Positions 6,753 through 19,117 of a DNA stretch of 19,896 nt are shown here, in pieces. Each line of letters opens with the position of its first letter. Position 1 is the first letter of the stretch. Both the position numbers and the translations under genes were made by a program. The notes beneath the pieces are model-generated. The model was not told the origin of the DNA. It saw only the letters and a program-made list of their open reading frames with translations, and ran no database searches. The DNA comes from Clostridia bacterium (GTDB lineage: Bacteria; Bacillota_A; Clostridia; Oscillospirales; CAG-272): NCBI GenBank assembly GCA_017631775.1, contig JAGBSQ010000017.1:1-19896 (forward strand), given 5' to 3'.

Positions 6753-8408
6753 ATGGCAATTAACAATTGGTATAAAGACAAAGTATTTTATCAAATTTGG
6801 CCGCGATCCTTCAAGGACGGCAACGGCGACGGTATGGGAGATTTGTACGGCGTTTATGAAAAACTCGACTACATCAAGTCTCTCGGTTGCGACGGCATTT
6901 GGTTCTCTCCCCTCTATCCCTCTCCCGGAGTGGATTGCGGATATGATATTTCCGACTACTACAACATTGCCGAAGAATTTGGCGGCATGGATGCATTCAA
7001 AAAGGTGCTCGACGGTGCGCACGAACGCGGTATGAAGGTCATTATGGACCTCGTTGTCAATCACACGAGTGACCAGCACGAGTGGTTCCAAAAGAGCCGT
7101 CAGCGCATTGACCCTTACACCGATTACTACATTTGGCGCCCCGCAAAAAAGAACGACAAGCTGCCCAACAACTGGGATTCCCTTTTTGAAGGCAAGGCTT
7201 GGGCATGGGACGAGGTCAGACAAGAATATTATATGCATCTGTTTGCCATTCAGCAAGCGGACCTCAATATGGACAATCCTCTTGTTCGTGAAGAAGTTAA
7301 GAACATTCTGCGCTTTTGGCTCGATATGGGCGTTGACGGCTTCCGCGAGGACGTTATCACGTTCATCTCCAAAAAGGACGGCCTACCCGATGACTACATT
7401 ATGCCGGCTTCCAAGGGCTTCCTCTATTTCAACCACGGCCCCCATCTGCACGAATATCTTGAAGAATTCAAGAGAGACGTGTTCTCAAAATACGATTGCA
7501 TGATTTTGGCAGAGGCTCCCATGGTCTCCCCCAAAAAGGCGCTTGAATACATCACCGAGGACAACAACCCCGTGCTTGATATGATGATCCAATTCTCCAC
7601 GCAAGAGGCTGACTGTCTCTTTACCGATTTCAATCACGTTCCCTTCAATTTGAGAAAACTCAAGAGAGCTTTTTCGAATTGGCAAACCAAGCTTGACGGC
7701 AAGGGTTGGAATATGCTATACCTCGAAAACCACGACCACCCCAGAATGGTCTCCCGCTACGGAAGCGAAAAGTTCCGCAATGAGAGCGCAAAAGCGCTTG
7801 CGGTTTCCTACCTCTTCCAAAAAGGCACGCCCTTTGTTTATCAAGGTCAGGAAATCGGCATGAGCAACTGGTACCCGACTGATCCCGAAATGTACGAGGA
7901 TGTGCAAACACGTTGGCAATATTTTAACGTTGGCACCAAGCGTTCCCCAGAAAAACGCTTGCAGAGATTGTGGCACGGCTCGCGCGATTCGGCAAGAACG
8001 CCTGTTCAATGGAGCAATGAAGAGAACGCAGGCTTTACCACAGGAACCCCTTGGTTCTATGTGAATGAGAACTATAAGGAAGTCAACGTTGCGGCACAAG
8101 AGAATGATGAAAAGTCGGTTTTGAACTTCTACCGCCGCGCCATTGCCCTGCGCAAGAGCCTTTCTTCTATTAAAAACGGAAACTATCGTGAATACGGCAA
8201 ATGTTCCGCATCTTTTTATACCTACTCTCGCGAGGACGAGAATGAAAAACTGCTTGTGGTTTGCTCCTTTGTGGAAAAAACAAAAGCATGGAAAGCCCCC
8301 GCAGGTTTTGACCCCTCCACCGCGGAGCTTTTGCTTTGCAACTATGAAATGTCAAACAGAGCAACCCTCGCCCCCTACGAGTGCCGCGTTTACCGTTGGA
8401 AAAAATAA
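6753..8408 (+). CDS. GH13 alpha-glucosidase, oligo-1,6-glucosidase (isomaltase) type
   Basis: A 551-residue cytoplasmic enzyme that releases glucose from the non-reducing end of short alpha-glucosides. The ATG at 6753 follows AAGGAG at 6741-6746; an in-frame TTG upstream is rejected. All four GH13 regions are visible: MDLVVNHTSD (98-107), DGFREDVITF (195-204, nucleophile Asp200), MILAEAP (250-256, acid/base Glu254) and YLENHDHPR (323-331, Asp328). The QIWPRSFKDGNGDGMGD start is typical of the MalL/TreC group. Val201 directly after the nucleophile is the residue linked to alpha-1,6 specificity in this group, so isomaltose or panose type substrates are likely. Trehalose-6-phosphate hydrolase is the main alternative, but no treB/treR neighbours exist. 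It is monocistronic with its own promoter and terminator. Confidence 0.9.
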   Translation: MAINNWYKDKVFYQIWPRSFKDGNGDGMGDLYGVYEKLDYIKSLGCDGIWFSPLYPSPGVDCGYDISDYYNIAEEFGGMDAFKKVLDGAHERGMKVIMDLVVNHTSDQHEWFQKSRQRIDPYTDYYIWRPAKKNDKLPNNWDSLFEGKAWAWDEVRQEYYMHLFAIQQADLNMDNPLVREEVKNILRFWLDMGVDGFREDVITFISKKDGLPDDYIMPASKGFLYFNHGPHLHEYLEEFKRDVFSKYDCMILAEAPMVSPKKALEYITEDNNPVLDMMIQFSTQEADCLFTDFNHVPFNLRKLKRAFSNWQTKLDGKGWNMLYLENHDHPRMVSRYGSEKFRNESAKALAVSYLFQKGTPFVYQGQEIGMSNWYPTDPEMYEDVQTRWQYFNVGTKRSPEKRLQRLWHGSRDSARTPVQWSNEENAGFTTGTPWFYVNENYKEVNVAAQENDEKSVLNFYRRAIALRKSLSSIKNGNYREYGKCSASFYTYSREDENEKLLVVCSFVEKTKAWKAPAGFDPSTAELLLCNYEMSNRATLAPYECRVYRWKK

Positions 8409-8423
8409 AATAGATATAGAAAG

Positions 8424-8453
8424 CAGGCGACCATTGGTCGCCTGTTTTTGTTT
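8424..8453 (+). terminator. intrinsic terminator of the GH13 gene
   Basis: CAGGCGACC (8424-8432) pairs with GGTCGCCTG (8436-8444) across ATT, followed by TTTTTGTTTT. It lies 15 bp after the TAA. Confidence 0.9.
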
Positions 8454-8466
8454 TGCGATAATCGTT

Positions 8467-8603
8467 CGTTTTTTGGCGGGACGCCCGGGAGGTCGTCCCC
8501 TACAAGGTAAATTTTCGTTTTTTTGCGGACCGTCGAGGACGCCGGTCTCTACAAGGTGAATTTTTCATTTTTTTACGGGACGTCTATCCGTGCATTGCGG
8601 TTT
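8467..8603 (+). repeat. repeat family B, two tandem hairpin units plus a decayed third
   Basis: Unit 1 (8467-8515) and unit 2 (8516-8565) have the same build: T-rich start, a 6-bp stem, a 10-nt loop, the other stem arm, then CTACAAGG and a TAAATTTT/GAATTTTT tail. Stems are 8478-8483 with 8494-8499, and 8527-8532 with 8543-8548. The stem sequences differ but still pair. A third partial unit follows to about 8603 without the CTACAAGG tail. A further copy lies at 19033-19065. This fills most of the gap between the convergent GH13 and lacZ genes. Confidence 0.75.
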
Positions 8604-8620
8604 TTTCTATGTATTTTTTG

Positions 8621-8682
8621 TGTGAGCGCTTTTTGAAAGGGGTGCAGGGGGAAACTTTTTCGCGAAAAAGTTTCCCCCTGCA
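8621..8682 (-). repeat. palindromic repeat family A, copy 2
   Basis: A perfect 40-nt palindrome (20-nt arms, 8643-8662 with 8663-8682). It is read here on the minus strand because the family flank (CACCCCTTTCAAAAAGCGCTC) lies to its left. It begins 6 nt after the lacZ stop codon, in the same orientation relative to the gene as copies 1 and 4. Confidence 0.8.
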
Positions 8683-8688
8683 TTTCTT

Positions 8689-13993
<5,305 letters not shown>

Positions 13994-14019
13994 TGTTGCA
14001 CCTCCTTTTTTGAGATTGG

Positions 14020-14084
14020 ACGCGGGGGAACCTTTTTCGGGGAAAAAGCGTTCCCTCGCACCCCCTCCAAAAAGCGCTCTCACA
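14020..14084 (+). repeat. palindromic repeat family A, copy 3
   Basis: GCGGGGGAACCTTTTTC (14022-14038) and GAAAAAGCGTTCCCTCGC (14042-14059) form the stem, with one mismatch and one bulge. The family flank CACCCCCTCCAAAAAGCGC follows. This is the most decayed copy and the only one lying upstream, rather than downstream, of its nearest gene (recG). Confidence 0.75.
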
Positions 14085-14156
14085 AATATATCAAAAATAA
14101 ATTTGTTAATTCACATACGGACACATCCCCATCTTTTTGCGGCAAACATATCAAAA

Positions 14157-14206
14157 GCCTTCCCCTTGCGGGGAAGGTGGCAGGCAACCGCCTGCCGGAT
14201 GAGGTG
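14157..14206 (+). repeat. repeat C, double-hairpin intergenic unit
   Basis: CCTTCCCC-TTGC-GGGGAAGG (14158-14177) is followed after one base by GGCAGGC-AACC-GCCTGCC (14179-14196) and then GGATGAGGTG. This two-hairpin block with a GGATGAGGTG tail is a common dispersed element in Clostridia genomes. Only one copy is in this window. Confidence 0.65.
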
Positions 14207-14395
14207 ACTTCCCGTTTGTTTAATTATATCTTAATTACCACCGTTTGTCAACAAATGTGCGATTTTTTGCACAAAATTTCTTTTTTGTGGGGCGCGCATA
14301 ACAGCGCCTCCTTGGCGCATACTACAAGCAGACGGAATTTTCATTTTGCCGCACATCCCGGGCGGCTGCATTCCGCAATTCAAAAAGGAGACAAA

Positions 14396-14614
14396 ATGAT
14401 GATACTCGATCGCATTTCTCTGATCTTGACCATTGTTGGCGCCCTCAACTGGGGTAGCATCGGTCTGTTTCAATTCGATATCGTTGCATGGATTTGTGGC
14501 GGACAATCCTCTCTGCTTTCCCGCATTATCTACACCGTGGTAGGTCTTGCCGGTGTTTGGTGCATCTCGCTGCTGTTTCGTGCACGCGAAGCATTCGACA
14601 AAATCGAAGACTAA
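14396..14614 (+). CDS. DUF378 family small membrane protein
   Basis: A 72-residue protein with two membrane helices (about residues 5-28 and 40-62). It starts at ATG 14396 after AAAGGAG at 14384-14390; a second ATG follows immediately. The pattern ILTIVGALNWGSIGLFQFD then SRIIYTVVGLAGVW is the DUF378 signature (INWG...F.D...RIIY..VGLAG). The function is unknown. Members are short proteins widespread in bacteria. It is monocistronic with a terminator 8 bp downstream. The C-terminal tail FRAREAFDKIED is charged and probably cytoplasmic. Confidence 0.85.
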   Translation: MMILDRISLILTIVGALNWGSIGLFQFDIVAWICGGQSSLLSRIIYTVVGLAGVWCISLLFRAREAFDKIED

Positions 14615-14622
14615 AAATAAAG

Positions 14623-14665
14623 GCTGATGCAAGGCTCTCCGCTTTGTGTCAGCTTTTTGTTTTTT
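14623..14665 (+). terminator. intrinsic terminator of the DUF378 gene
   Basis: GCTGATGCAA-type arm (from 14623) pairs with TTGTGTCAGC (14644-14653) with two G-T pairs, followed by TTTTTGTTTTTT. Confidence 0.75.
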
Positions 14666-14717
14666 GCGCGGTTTCTTTAAGATTTTTGTTTTTTTCTTTA
14701 TACTTTTATAAAACCTC

Positions 14718-14746
14718 TTGACAAAACCGTAAATTATATATATAAT
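14718..14746 (+). promoter_or_regulatory. consensus SigA promoter of the PEGA-like membrane protein gene
   Basis: TTGACA at 14718-14723, a 17-bp spacer and TATAAT at 14741-14746, in an AT-rich tract. Full consensus suggests high expression. The leader is about 60 nt. Confidence 0.9.
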
Positions 14747-14813
14747 AATTAGTGTGGACGTTTATCGCGTGTTTTAGGCGCGAAATGATTTTTTAGAAAC
14801 GAGGATAAATTTT

Positions 14814-15992
14814 ATGGCAAAGAAGATATACGCCAAGGCGCAAAAGCTCCCTCGCCGCGAGCAAGATAAGGTTCAAGCGCTTAAGGAAGACTATTTGCAA
14901 ACAGTTTATCGCAAGAAAAAGGTTCTCCGCTCTTGGAAGGGTTGGGAGCGCCTGCGCCGCTTGACCGGTATTTTGGCATGCCTTGCTATTTTGCTCTATA
15001 CCGCAGTCGCATTCTACGTTTGGTATGCAGCAAGTGACGTAAGCAGAGATATGTTTTACATCTTTAATCTGCGCGGACATGAGTTCTACATTTACAAAAG
15101 CACCGCAGGCTACATTGGTGCCGGCGTTGTTTGGTTTGTAGCTCTCGGTCTCGTTTACCTCATTTTGGGTATCGTTTGCAGAGCAAAATATAAGAAATAT
15201 GCCACCAAGGCAGATCACGTTGACATTAAGCTTGACAACCTCAAGAGAGAAAAGATTGACAGCGTGCTTGAGAACCAAATCGTTGTTTCGGTTCGCTCCA
15301 TTTTTGAAACCCTTGTTGAATACGAGGACGTTTTGGACGGCGAAGCAGAAGACGATGACGAATACGAATACTTTGATGCCGACAAGGTTGGCGCTCCCGA
15401 AGCAAGAGTGTTTACCGGTGCGGTTGACAATGCACTCGTTTACATCGACGGTATTGAGGTTGGCGCGGTTGACTTGGATAGCGAGTTCTCTTGCTTCCGT
15501 GTTGAGCCCGGTCTGCACTCCCTTAAGATCGTTATCAAAAAGGAATTCCCCTACTATGGCAAGCAGCTCATTTTGGAAACTCCTATCAACCCCATCAGAG
15601 TAGACGGCGACTATCGCATCGTTCTCTACACTCTCATGACCAAGCAAAACAAGGGTATCATTCGTTACAAGCTCAGATCTGCAGAATATGACGATATGGT
15701 CATCTTTATGCGTGACACCCGTCAAGCTGCTAACCTTGACGAAAAGAAGAACCCCGACAGACTTGGCAGATATCTCAGAAAGAGATCTAAGAAGCTGCGC
15801 GCAAAGATCTTTGGCATTCCCGAAACCGAAGAGCAACGCCGCGCTCGCGAAGCCGGCTTGTTTGGCGAAGAGACCGTTACCATGGAAGACCTCTCCAAAA
15901 ACATGGGCAGCACCTATCACGATGCTCGCTTTAAGCAAACCAGCAAGGTTGAAGTTGTTCTTAACCAATCCTTCGACAACCCCACAAGATAA
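14814..15992 (+). CDS. two-helix membrane protein with PEGA-like segment, function unknown
   Basis: A 392-residue protein, not recognised as a named family. The ATG at 14814 follows GAGGA at 14801-14805. A very basic N-terminus (1-50) precedes a membrane helix (about 50-71), a ~25-residue loop with FNLRGHEFYIYKSTAGY, and a second helix (about 99-122). Residues 171-190 are strongly acidic (EDDDEYEYFDAD). Residues 207-275 (VYIDGIEVGAVD, then VEPGLHSLKIVI) look like a PEGA-type beta domain, and a charged, basic C-terminal tail follows. By the positive-inside rule both termini would be cytoplasmic, placing the PEGA-like domain inside the cell, which is unusual since such domains are usually outside. 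A full-consensus promoter and strong terminator suggest high, constitutive expression. Confidence 0.75.
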   Translation: MAKKIYAKAQKLPRREQDKVQALKEDYLQTVYRKKKVLRSWKGWERLRRLTGILACLAILLYTAVAFYVWYAASDVSRDMFYIFNLRGHEFYIYKSTAGYIGAGVVWFVALGLVYLILGIVCRAKYKKYATKADHVDIKLDNLKREKIDSVLENQIVVSVRSIFETLVEYEDVLDGEAEDDDEYEYFDADKVGAPEARVFTGAVDNALVYIDGIEVGAVDLDSEFSCFRVEPGLHSLKIVIKKEFPYYGKQLILETPINPIRVDGDYRIVLYTLMTKQNKGIIRYKLRSAEYDDMVIFMRDTRQAANLDEKKNPDRLGRYLRKRSKKLRAKIFGIPETEEQRRAREAGLFGEETVTMEDLSKNMGSTYHDARFKQTSKVEVVLNQSFDNPTR

Positions 15993-16003
15993 GCATAAAA
16001 AAC

Positions 16004-16036
16004 AAAAGGTAACCTGCCTGCAGGTTACCTTTTTTA
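16004..16036. terminator. bidirectional terminator between convergent genes
   Basis: AAAAGGTAACCTG (16004-16016) pairs with CAGGTTACCTTTT across loop CCTG, with A run left and T run right. It lies 11 bp after the membrane protein gene and 13 bp before the end of the exporter gene on the other strand, so it serves both. Confidence 0.9.
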
Positions 16037-16049
16037 TTTGTCTTTGGGG

Positions 16050-16943
16050 TTACATTGCAATCCAAGCGCCAAGGGGTGTCAGGTCAATGAGAATGCCGCA
16101 AAGCACCGAAATGCCAAACAGAATACCCACAACGCGCAGAGAATCCCTGATGGGACGATTGTTGCGAAAGAGGATTGCCAAGCCGATGCCTGCATTCACC
16201 ATCAGGCCCGAAAGCAGCGCGCCGCTGCTCAGCACGCCGTCGGCAAATAGCGAGGTGAGCGCCACCGACGAAGCACAGTTGGGAATAAGACCCACAAGTG
16301 CCGCCAAAACACTACCCAGCACGGGGCGGTTGAGCACAATGCTTTGAATGTTCTCTTCTCCTACGAGTTCAATGCCAATATTTAGCACAAAGGTGAACAG
16401 CAAAAGAAAGAGCGTGATATATGCCGTGTGTTTGAGTGCCGAAAGCGCAAAACGGTCGCCGCACTCGCAGTTTTCGCGTTCGCAAAGCTCCTCAATGCCG
16501 GGCTCCTGCTCTTCCTCTTTTCCACCTCTGACAAGGCGAGAGATGCCGTCAATGGCAAAGCCTGCGCCAATGCCGATGACAAGCTTGGTTGCCAACAGCT
16601 TGAGAATGGTGGGAACAGGCGCTCCGCTTGTGATAAGAATGGGGAGCATTTCATCGGATGTAGAAAGATAGACCGCGATGAGCGTTCCCGTGGTGATCAT
16701 ACGTCCGGTGTAAAATCCGGTTGCCGCTGCCGAAAATCCGCATTGCGGAAGCACACCGAGTGCACCGCCAATGAGGGGGCCGACCTTGCCCGAGCCTCGC
16801 AACCATCGCTCGGGAGCGCCACCCGCTTTGTGTTCGAGAAACTCCATCAAAAGATAGGTCAAGAACAAAAACGGAACAACCTTTGCAGTGTCTTCGAGCG
16901 TGTGAAGGATGCTATGTCCTAAAAGATGCCAAAAATCATGCAT
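16050..16943 (-). CDS. putative heavy-metal/arsenic exporter (ArsP_2-like, multi-helix permease)
   Basis: A 297-residue membrane protein with about eight to ten helices in two halves. The halves carry matching motifs: ALGVLPQCGFSAAATGFYTG (61-80) and ALVGLIPNCASSVALTSLFA (215-234), each with G-x-x-P-x-C, which indicates an ancient internal duplication. STSDEMLPI (94-102) is typical of the 10-helix heavy-metal exporter family annotated as arsenic efflux or putative manganese transporter. The cytoplasmic loop between the halves carries a cysteine cluster (Cys154, Cys159, Cys161), a plausible metal sensor or entry site. Its start overlaps the end of the Fur-family gene by 8 bp, so the two are translationally coupled. 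The substrate is not known. Confidence 0.75.
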   Translation of the reverse strand: MHDFWHLLGHSILHTLEDTAKVVPFLFLTYLLMEFLEHKAGGAPERWLRGSGKVGPLIGGALGVLPQCGFSAAATGFYTGRMITTGTLIAVYLSTSDEMLPILITSGAPVPTILKLLATKLVIGIGAGFAIDGISRLVRGGKEEEQEPGIEELCERENCECGDRFALSALKHTAYITLFLLLFTFVLNIGIELVGEENIQSIVLNRPVLGSVLAALVGLIPNCASSVALTSLFADGVLSSGALLSGLMVNAGIGLAILFRNNRPIRDSLRVVGILFGISVLCGILIDLTPLGAWIAM

Positions 16944-17361
16944 TGCTTACCGCTCCTTTGCGCATACAAGCGGCGCAAACGCCATAAAGGACAGAACGTC
17001 CGCAGTTGATCAAAAATCCGTGTTCCTTTAAAATATGCTCGGCAAAATCGGCACTTGCAAAGCAATCGAGGTGGCTGACGCGTCCGCAAACGGTGCATTT
17101 TTGGTGGAAGTGGTCCTTGCAGTCACACTCCGCGCCAATGTATTGGTAAAGCGTTCCGCGACCCTCGCCGCCATGGAACTTGCGCAAGACCTCAACGCGG
17201 CAAAGCTCGGAGAGGTGTCGGTAAAGGCTGCTTTTGCCGGTAGAAGCCTCTTCGTTTACCTCGGTATAAAGCTCCTCAACGGTGAATTGACGGTCGGGGT
17301 TGCGTCTAAAAAAGCTGATGAGCGCTTCCCTGCCCGCTGTTTTATATCTCTTTTTTCTCAT
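16936..17361 (-). CDS. Fur-family metal-responsive transcriptional regulator
   Basis: A 141-residue DNA-binding repressor. The start at 17361 (MRKKRYKTAG) is chosen for AAGGAGA 6-7 bp upstream; the longer frame would begin within the palindromic operator. The winged helix occupies about 8-78, with the recognition helix in STGKSSLYRHLSEL (41-54). The dimer domain begins with the HFHQKCTVCG motif (84-93). Two Cys pairs, Cys89/Cys92 and Cys129/Cys132, form the usual structural zinc site. Whether it senses Fe, Zn, Mn or peroxide cannot be told from sequence. Overlap with the exporter gene suggests it controls metal export, unusual for Fur proteins, which more often repress uptake. A perfect palindrome at its own start site suggests autoregulation. 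Confidence 0.88.
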   Translation of the reverse strand: MRKKRYKTAGREALISFFRRNPDRQFTVEELYTEVNEEASTGKSSLYRHLSELCRVEVLRKFHGGEGRGTLYQYIGAECDCKDHFHQKCTVCGRVSHLDCFASADFAEHILKEHGFLINCGRSVLYGVCAACMRKGAVSNA

Positions 17362-17377
17362 TTGTTTTCTCCTTAAA

Positions 17378-17394
17378 TTGAGAACAGTTCTCAA
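17378..17394. promoter_or_regulatory. Fur-box-like operator at the fur-exporter start site
   Basis: TTGAGAACAGTTCTCAA is a perfect 17-nt palindrome whose core TGAGAAC-A-GTTCTCA has the 7-1-7 layout of Fur-family boxes. It begins 1 bp downstream of the -10 box (minus strand), so it covers the transcription start. Confidence 0.7.
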
Positions 17395-17423
17395 ATTATA
17401 TCACAAAAACCGAGGCTTGTCAA
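17395..17423 (-). promoter_or_regulatory. consensus SigA promoter of the fur-exporter operon
   Basis: On the minus strand TTGACA (complement of 17418-17423), 17-bp spacer and TATAAT (complement of 17395-17400), preceded by TGTGA. The -35 box sits in a second palindrome, AGGCTTG-A-CAAGCCT (17413-17427). Confidence 0.9.
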
Positions 17424-17747
17424 GCCTTTTTATTTTTTAATGGGCAAAAGTTGCAAAAACAAAGAATGAAAAGTATGTTTTTCTCTTTGTCGGGCAAAAT
17501 ATTCTCACATTTGCAAAAAGCTTTCGGTTTCTTCTTTTCTCATTTTTTGGCGTTTTTTGTGCTTTGGAATGGTTATCATTGTTACACATAAAAAGAGCGC
17601 CGCGACACACATTAGTATCAGCAAACGGACAGTGGTTCATTCGTCGACAAGCCTGCTCTCGCGGCCGGTCGCCTCTGCCTCCACGCCCATTGTCTGCCAA
17701 AAAACACGGCGCCTCCTCCGCGCTTATATATAGGAAAGGTTTGTAAA
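17424..17747 (+). other. spoIVB upstream region with a structured leader
   Basis: About 320 bp without a gene between the divergent fur operon and spoIVB. The first half is AT-rich. From 17597 the sequence turns GC-rich and can fold: GCGCCG (17597-17602) with CGGCGC (17707-17712), and inside it CGGACAGTGG (17626-17635) with CCATTGTCTG (17687-17696, two G-T pairs). The ribosome binding site AGGAAAGG follows at 17732-17739. A forespore-type promoter would be expected for spoIVB, but I could not identify one with confidence. Confidence 0.4.
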
Positions 17748-18899
17748 ATGAAAAGAAGAATTTGGAAGCTTTTGTGCTGTCTTTTGCTGATGCTGTCGCT
17801 TATCCCCTTTGGGGTGTTGACACCGTCGGCAAACACAACCCAAAAGGAGTTTGTTTTTGCTATGAGCCATTGCCCGGGACCGGACGGCATCCCCTCGTCT
17901 GCCTCTCTCCCCTCTGCCGCCACCTACACGGCGGTTCTTTCGGCTGACACCGATGCGCTGCGCGACCTTGTGCTCTACCCGGGCGGTATGCCCTTTGGCG
18001 TAAAATTTTACACCGACGGTGTTATGGTTGTCGGCTTTTGCGACGTGAGCACCGGCAAAGGTAACGTAAACCCTGCCACAAAGGCAGGCCTGCGCGCAAA
18101 GGATGTCATCCTAAAGGTTGACGGTGAAGAGCTCCGCGGAGCCGCCGACCTGACCGCTCGCATTGAAGCCTCGGGTGGCAAACCCATAAAGCTGACCTGC
18201 CGCCGCGCAGGAAAGGAATTTGAAACCGCGCTCACGCCCGTTCTTTCGGCTTCCGAGGGTCAATATAAGACCGGCATTTGGGTGCGCGACAGCGGTGCGG
18301 GAATTGGCACCGTAACCTTCCTGTTCCCCGATAGCGGTGCCTTTGCAGGCCTTGGACACGGCATTTGCGATGCCGACACGGGCGCGCTCGTAGAGATGCG
18401 CAAGGGTGCGGTTTCTGATGTAACCATTTCCTCGGTTGTCAAGGGCGCGGCAGGCGCCCCGGGTGAGCTCAAGGGACACTTTAACCCCGGTCGCTCGGGT
18501 GCGCTCCTCGGCAACTCGAACTGCGGCGTGTGGGGTGTGTTCTCCGAGGTTCCCGAAATCTCCCTCGAGCCCATGCCCATCGGTTTGCGCGACGATATCA
18601 CCGAGGGCGACGCCTATATTCTTTGCACCGCAACAGATGACGGAATTCAAAAATATGACATTCGCATCTCCAACGTCAAGCGCGATGCCAAGGGTTCCAA
18701 ATGCTTCACCGTCACCGTGACCGACCCCGACCTGCTCGCCCTCACGGGCGGAATTGTGCAGGGAATGTCAGGCTCTCCCATCATTCAGGACGGCAAGCTC
18801 GTCGGTGCCGTGACGCACGTCCTCATCAACGACCCGACCACGGGATATGGCATCTTTTTGGAGAATATGTTAGCGAACATGCCTGTGTTGGCGAGATAG
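17748..18899 (+). CDS. spoIVB: SpoIVB-type sporulation serine peptidase
   Basis: A 383-residue secreted or anchored protease of the S55 family. In Bacillus SpoIVB is made in the forespore and triggers pro-SigmaK processing by cleaving SpoIVFA. An N-terminal hydrophobic segment (6-24) after MKRR acts as signal or anchor. VLYPGGMPFGVKFYTDGVMVVGF (75-97) precedes a PDZ domain (about 100-165, NPATKAGLRAKDVILKVDGE). The S55 peptidase domain has GLGHGI with His204 and GIVQGMSGSPI with Ser341. Asp326 lies 15 residues before Ser341, the spacing of the Asp-Ser pair in the Bacillus enzyme. All three catalytic residues are therefore present. The usual partner spo0A is not downstream here. It is strong evidence that the organism forms endospores. 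Confidence 0.93.
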   Translation: MKRRIWKLLCCLLLMLSLIPFGVLTPSANTTQKEFVFAMSHCPGPDGIPSSASLPSAATYTAVLSADTDALRDLVLYPGGMPFGVKFYTDGVMVVGFCDVSTGKGNVNPATKAGLRAKDVILKVDGEELRGAADLTARIEASGGKPIKLTCRRAGKEFETALTPVLSASEGQYKTGIWVRDSGAGIGTVTFLFPDSGAFAGLGHGICDADTGALVEMRKGAVSDVTISSVVKGAAGAPGELKGHFNPGRSGALLGNSNCGVWGVFSEVPEISLEPMPIGLRDDITEGDAYILCTATDDGIQKYDIRISNVKRDAKGSKCFTVTVTDPDLLALTGGIVQGMSGSPIIQDGKLVGAVTHVLINDPTTGYGIFLENMLANMPVLAR

Positions 18900-18910
18900 G
18901 AACGGATAAG

Positions 18911-18971
18911 AATGCGGGGGAACCTTCTTGCAAGAAGGTTCCCCCGCACCCCTTCCAAGAAATCTCGCACA
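18911..18971 (+). repeat. palindromic repeat family A, copy 4
   Basis: GCGGGGGAACCTTCTTG (18914-18930) is followed immediately by its exact reverse complement (18931-18947): a perfect 34-nt palindrome. The family flank CACCCCTTCCAAGAAATC follows. It starts 14 bp after the spoIVB stop codon, the same distance as copy 1 from rodA. Confidence 0.85.
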
Positions 18972-19032
18972 AAGGGGCAACATAAAACCGTTTGAAATGA
19001 CATACGGAAATTTTGTTTTATACGTTAGACAC

Positions 19033-19065
19033 CGGCGGGTCGCCCGGGAGGTCGACCCCTACAAG
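19033..19065 (+). repeat. repeat family B, single copy
   Basis: GGGTCG (19037-19042), a 10-nt loop CCCGGGAGGT, CGACCC (19053-19058), then CTACAAG. It has the same 6-10-6 layout and tail as the units at 8467-8565, with a compensating change in the stem. Confidence 0.75.
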
Positions 19066-19117
19066 AGTCTCTTTAACTCTGCACGTCATCTGCTCTGCAC
19101 TTTCTTCCCCATTCCTA

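Larger units (their letters stand above)
13994..14395. other. divergent intergenic region between recG and the DUF378 gene
   Basis: About 400 bp without a gene. It holds the recG ribosome binding site, repeat family A copy 3, repeat C (two stacked hairpins) and a leader for the DUF378 gene. That leader has a GCGCC/GGCGC hairpin near 14304-14318 and a looser CGGAAT/ATTCCG pairing further on. No convincing promoter was found for either flanking gene. Confidence 0.6.

Noticed and set aside
8467..8603. CRISPR array from the spaced repeats
   Set aside because: Units are adjacent, diverged and hairpin-based without unique spacers of constant length, and no cas genes are near.
13994..14083. N-terminal extension of recG by 30 codons
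   Set aside because: The extension reads through palindrome copy 3, while the inner ATG has AAAGGAGGTG at ideal distance and begins the family-typical N-terminus.
14793..15968. 391-codon open frame on the minus strand
   Set aside because: It is antisense to the PEGA-like membrane protein gene, which has the promoter, ribosome binding site and terminator on the plus strand.
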